Assembly (NCBI GenBank): GCA_023228725.1
Contig: JALOAQ010000038.1
Coordinates: forward strand, 1-24,532
Length of the DNA: 24,532 nt
Direction of reading: 5' to 3'
Origin: Bacteroidales bacterium
Lineage (GTDB): Bacteria; Bacteroidota; Bacteroidia; Bacteroidales; ML635J-15
The number at the start of each line of letters is the position of its first letter. Within the stretch, counting starts at the first letter, position 1. Below are positions 24,007-24,532 of this stretch, one piece after another. Both the position numbers and the translations under genes were made by a program. The notes beneath the pieces were generated by a model, which worked only from the letters and a program-made list of their open reading frames with translations, was not told the DNA's origin and made no database searches.

Positions 24007-24532
24007 TTAATCTTTAGTAATTTTATGATATTCTAGAATTTCATAAATTGGATTTTCAATAAATATTGGATTTTGGCTTTGGTGGTTTTTAGCAGTTTTA
24101 ATTAAAATATCTTTAAAAGCATTTGCAAGCGAGCCTGTAAAACTTAAATTTTTATTTTTGTAATCATTGAAAATCAAAATATAATTTTTAAAAAACTTAT
24201 TAAATGAAAATTCCACAAGCTCAGTTAATTGTTTGTGTTCTATGTTTTTGTGTATAAAATGGCAAAAGTTAGCTAAATATTTATTTGGATTAGGATTTTT
24301 ATATACTGCATTTAAGATACTTGCATGATTTTCTCCGGTTTCGTAGTAAAATTTTTTGCTTAATTCCGGGTCAAATTTATTTTCTAAATAAAATTTTGCA
24401 AATAATTTTCCAATATATGCTCCGCTACCTTCATCGCCAAGAATAAATCCTAGTGAAATTGCATTTTCTTTAATAGATTTTCCATTGTAATAACAAGAAT
24501 TTACTCCTGTTATTACAATGGAAAATCTATTA
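24007..24532 (-). CDS. BadF/BadG/BcrA/BcrD-type ATPase, N-acetylglucosamine-kinase-like (5' part missing)
   Basis: An open frame enters from the right edge and ends at the TAA complementing 24007-24009, giving 174 C-terminal residues. GFILGDEGSGAYIGK is the hallmark of the ASKHA-fold BadF family as found in Bacteroidota proteins usually annotated as N-acetylglucosamine kinase or BadF ATPase. TGVNSCYYNGK before it matches their GTGSNS-type phosphate loop. FTGSLANAFKDIL and ENPIYEILEYHKI match the conserved C-terminus. The likely role is ATP-dependent phosphorylation of an amino sugar in the cytoplasm, consistent with the neighbouring phosphohexomutase. The N-terminal ATP-binding DGG motif is off the contig. 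The first eight residues visible are encoded in a mirrored hairpin arm and may be artefactual. A GTG at 24216 opens the same frame but is internal. Confidence 0.85.
   Translation of the reverse strand, partial: NRFSIVITGVNSCYYNGKSIKENAISLGFILGDEGSGAYIGKLFAKFYLENKFDPELSKKFYYETGENHASILNAVYKNPNPNKYLANFCHFIHKNIEHKQLTELVEFSFNKFFKNYILIFNDYKNKNLSFTGSLANAFKDILIKTAKNHQSQNPIFIENPIYEILEYHKITKD
24471..24532. repeat. 62-base perfect hairpin (25-bp arms, 12-base loop) at the right end
   Basis: Bases 24471-24495 and 24508-24532 are exact reverse complements around the loop AGAATTTACTCC. The second arm ends precisely at the last base of the window. It lies inside the coding frame of the kinase-like gene, which makes a natural regulatory hairpin unlikely and a fold-back chimera or assembly artefact likely. 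Confidence 0.95.

Overview
This is a strongly AT-rich piece of chromosome from a member of the Bacteroidota, probably an uncultured, anaerobic Bacteroidales-like organism. Four things point there. Several genes have the Bacteroidota -7 promoter element TAnnTTTG, twice with a TTTG element exactly 19 bases upstream. Leaders are A/T-rich, with hardly any Shine-Dalgarno sequences. One gene carries a type IX secretion (T9SS)-like domain. The organism also uses a ferredoxin-dependent 2-oxoacid oxidoreductase (KorAB), which suggests anaerobic metabolism. Both ends cut through genes, so this looks like a whole contig; the right end finishes on a perfect 25-bp-arm hairpin that is probably an assembly or amplification artefact.

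Layout, left to right. 1-1161 (-): 5' part of a secreted protein of unknown function. 1280-2206 (+): secreted GH73-type glucosaminidase with LysM repeats. 2391-6284 (+): gyrA and an exported TPR protein, closed by a strong terminator. 6390-7895 (+): an exported multidomain protein ending in a complete peptide deformylase domain, with its own promoter. 7918-8934 (-): type I L-asparaginase. 9080-14075 (+): tex, korA, korB, closed by a terminator shared with the converging acidic lipoprotein gene (14144-14611, -). 14824-20566 (-): a tight four-gene operon of an M64-type secreted metallopeptidase, an enoyl-CoA hydratase-family enzyme, and two tandem paralogues that each fuse a KAS III condensing domain to a short-chain dehydrogenase (SDR) domain. 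20617-21885 (+): YbdG-type mechanosensitive channel. 21986-22058 (-): tRNA-Phe(GAA) with clear promoter and terminator. 22170-23891 (-): phosphohexomutase. 24007-24532 (-): 3' part of a BadF/N-acetylglucosamine-kinase-like ATPase.

Most of the window is housekeeping: replication, central carbon metabolism, cell wall, sugar phosphates. Two loci stand out. The first is the 14.8-19.3 kb set, whose condensing, ketoreducing and hydratase/dehydratase activities form a compact fatty-acid/polyketide-like elongation set without a visible ACP, acyltransferase or enoyl reductase. In one paralogue the SDR active site is degenerate (Tyr to Trp, Lys to Asn) while its condensing triad is intact. The second is the exported peptide deformylase fusion: a normally cytoplasmic enzyme placed behind a signal peptide, a T9SS-like domain and a fibronectin-III-like domain, with all metal ligands kept.

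No CRISPR array, insertion sequence, integrase, phage gene or rRNA was seen. No gene-free stretch exceeds 300 bases.
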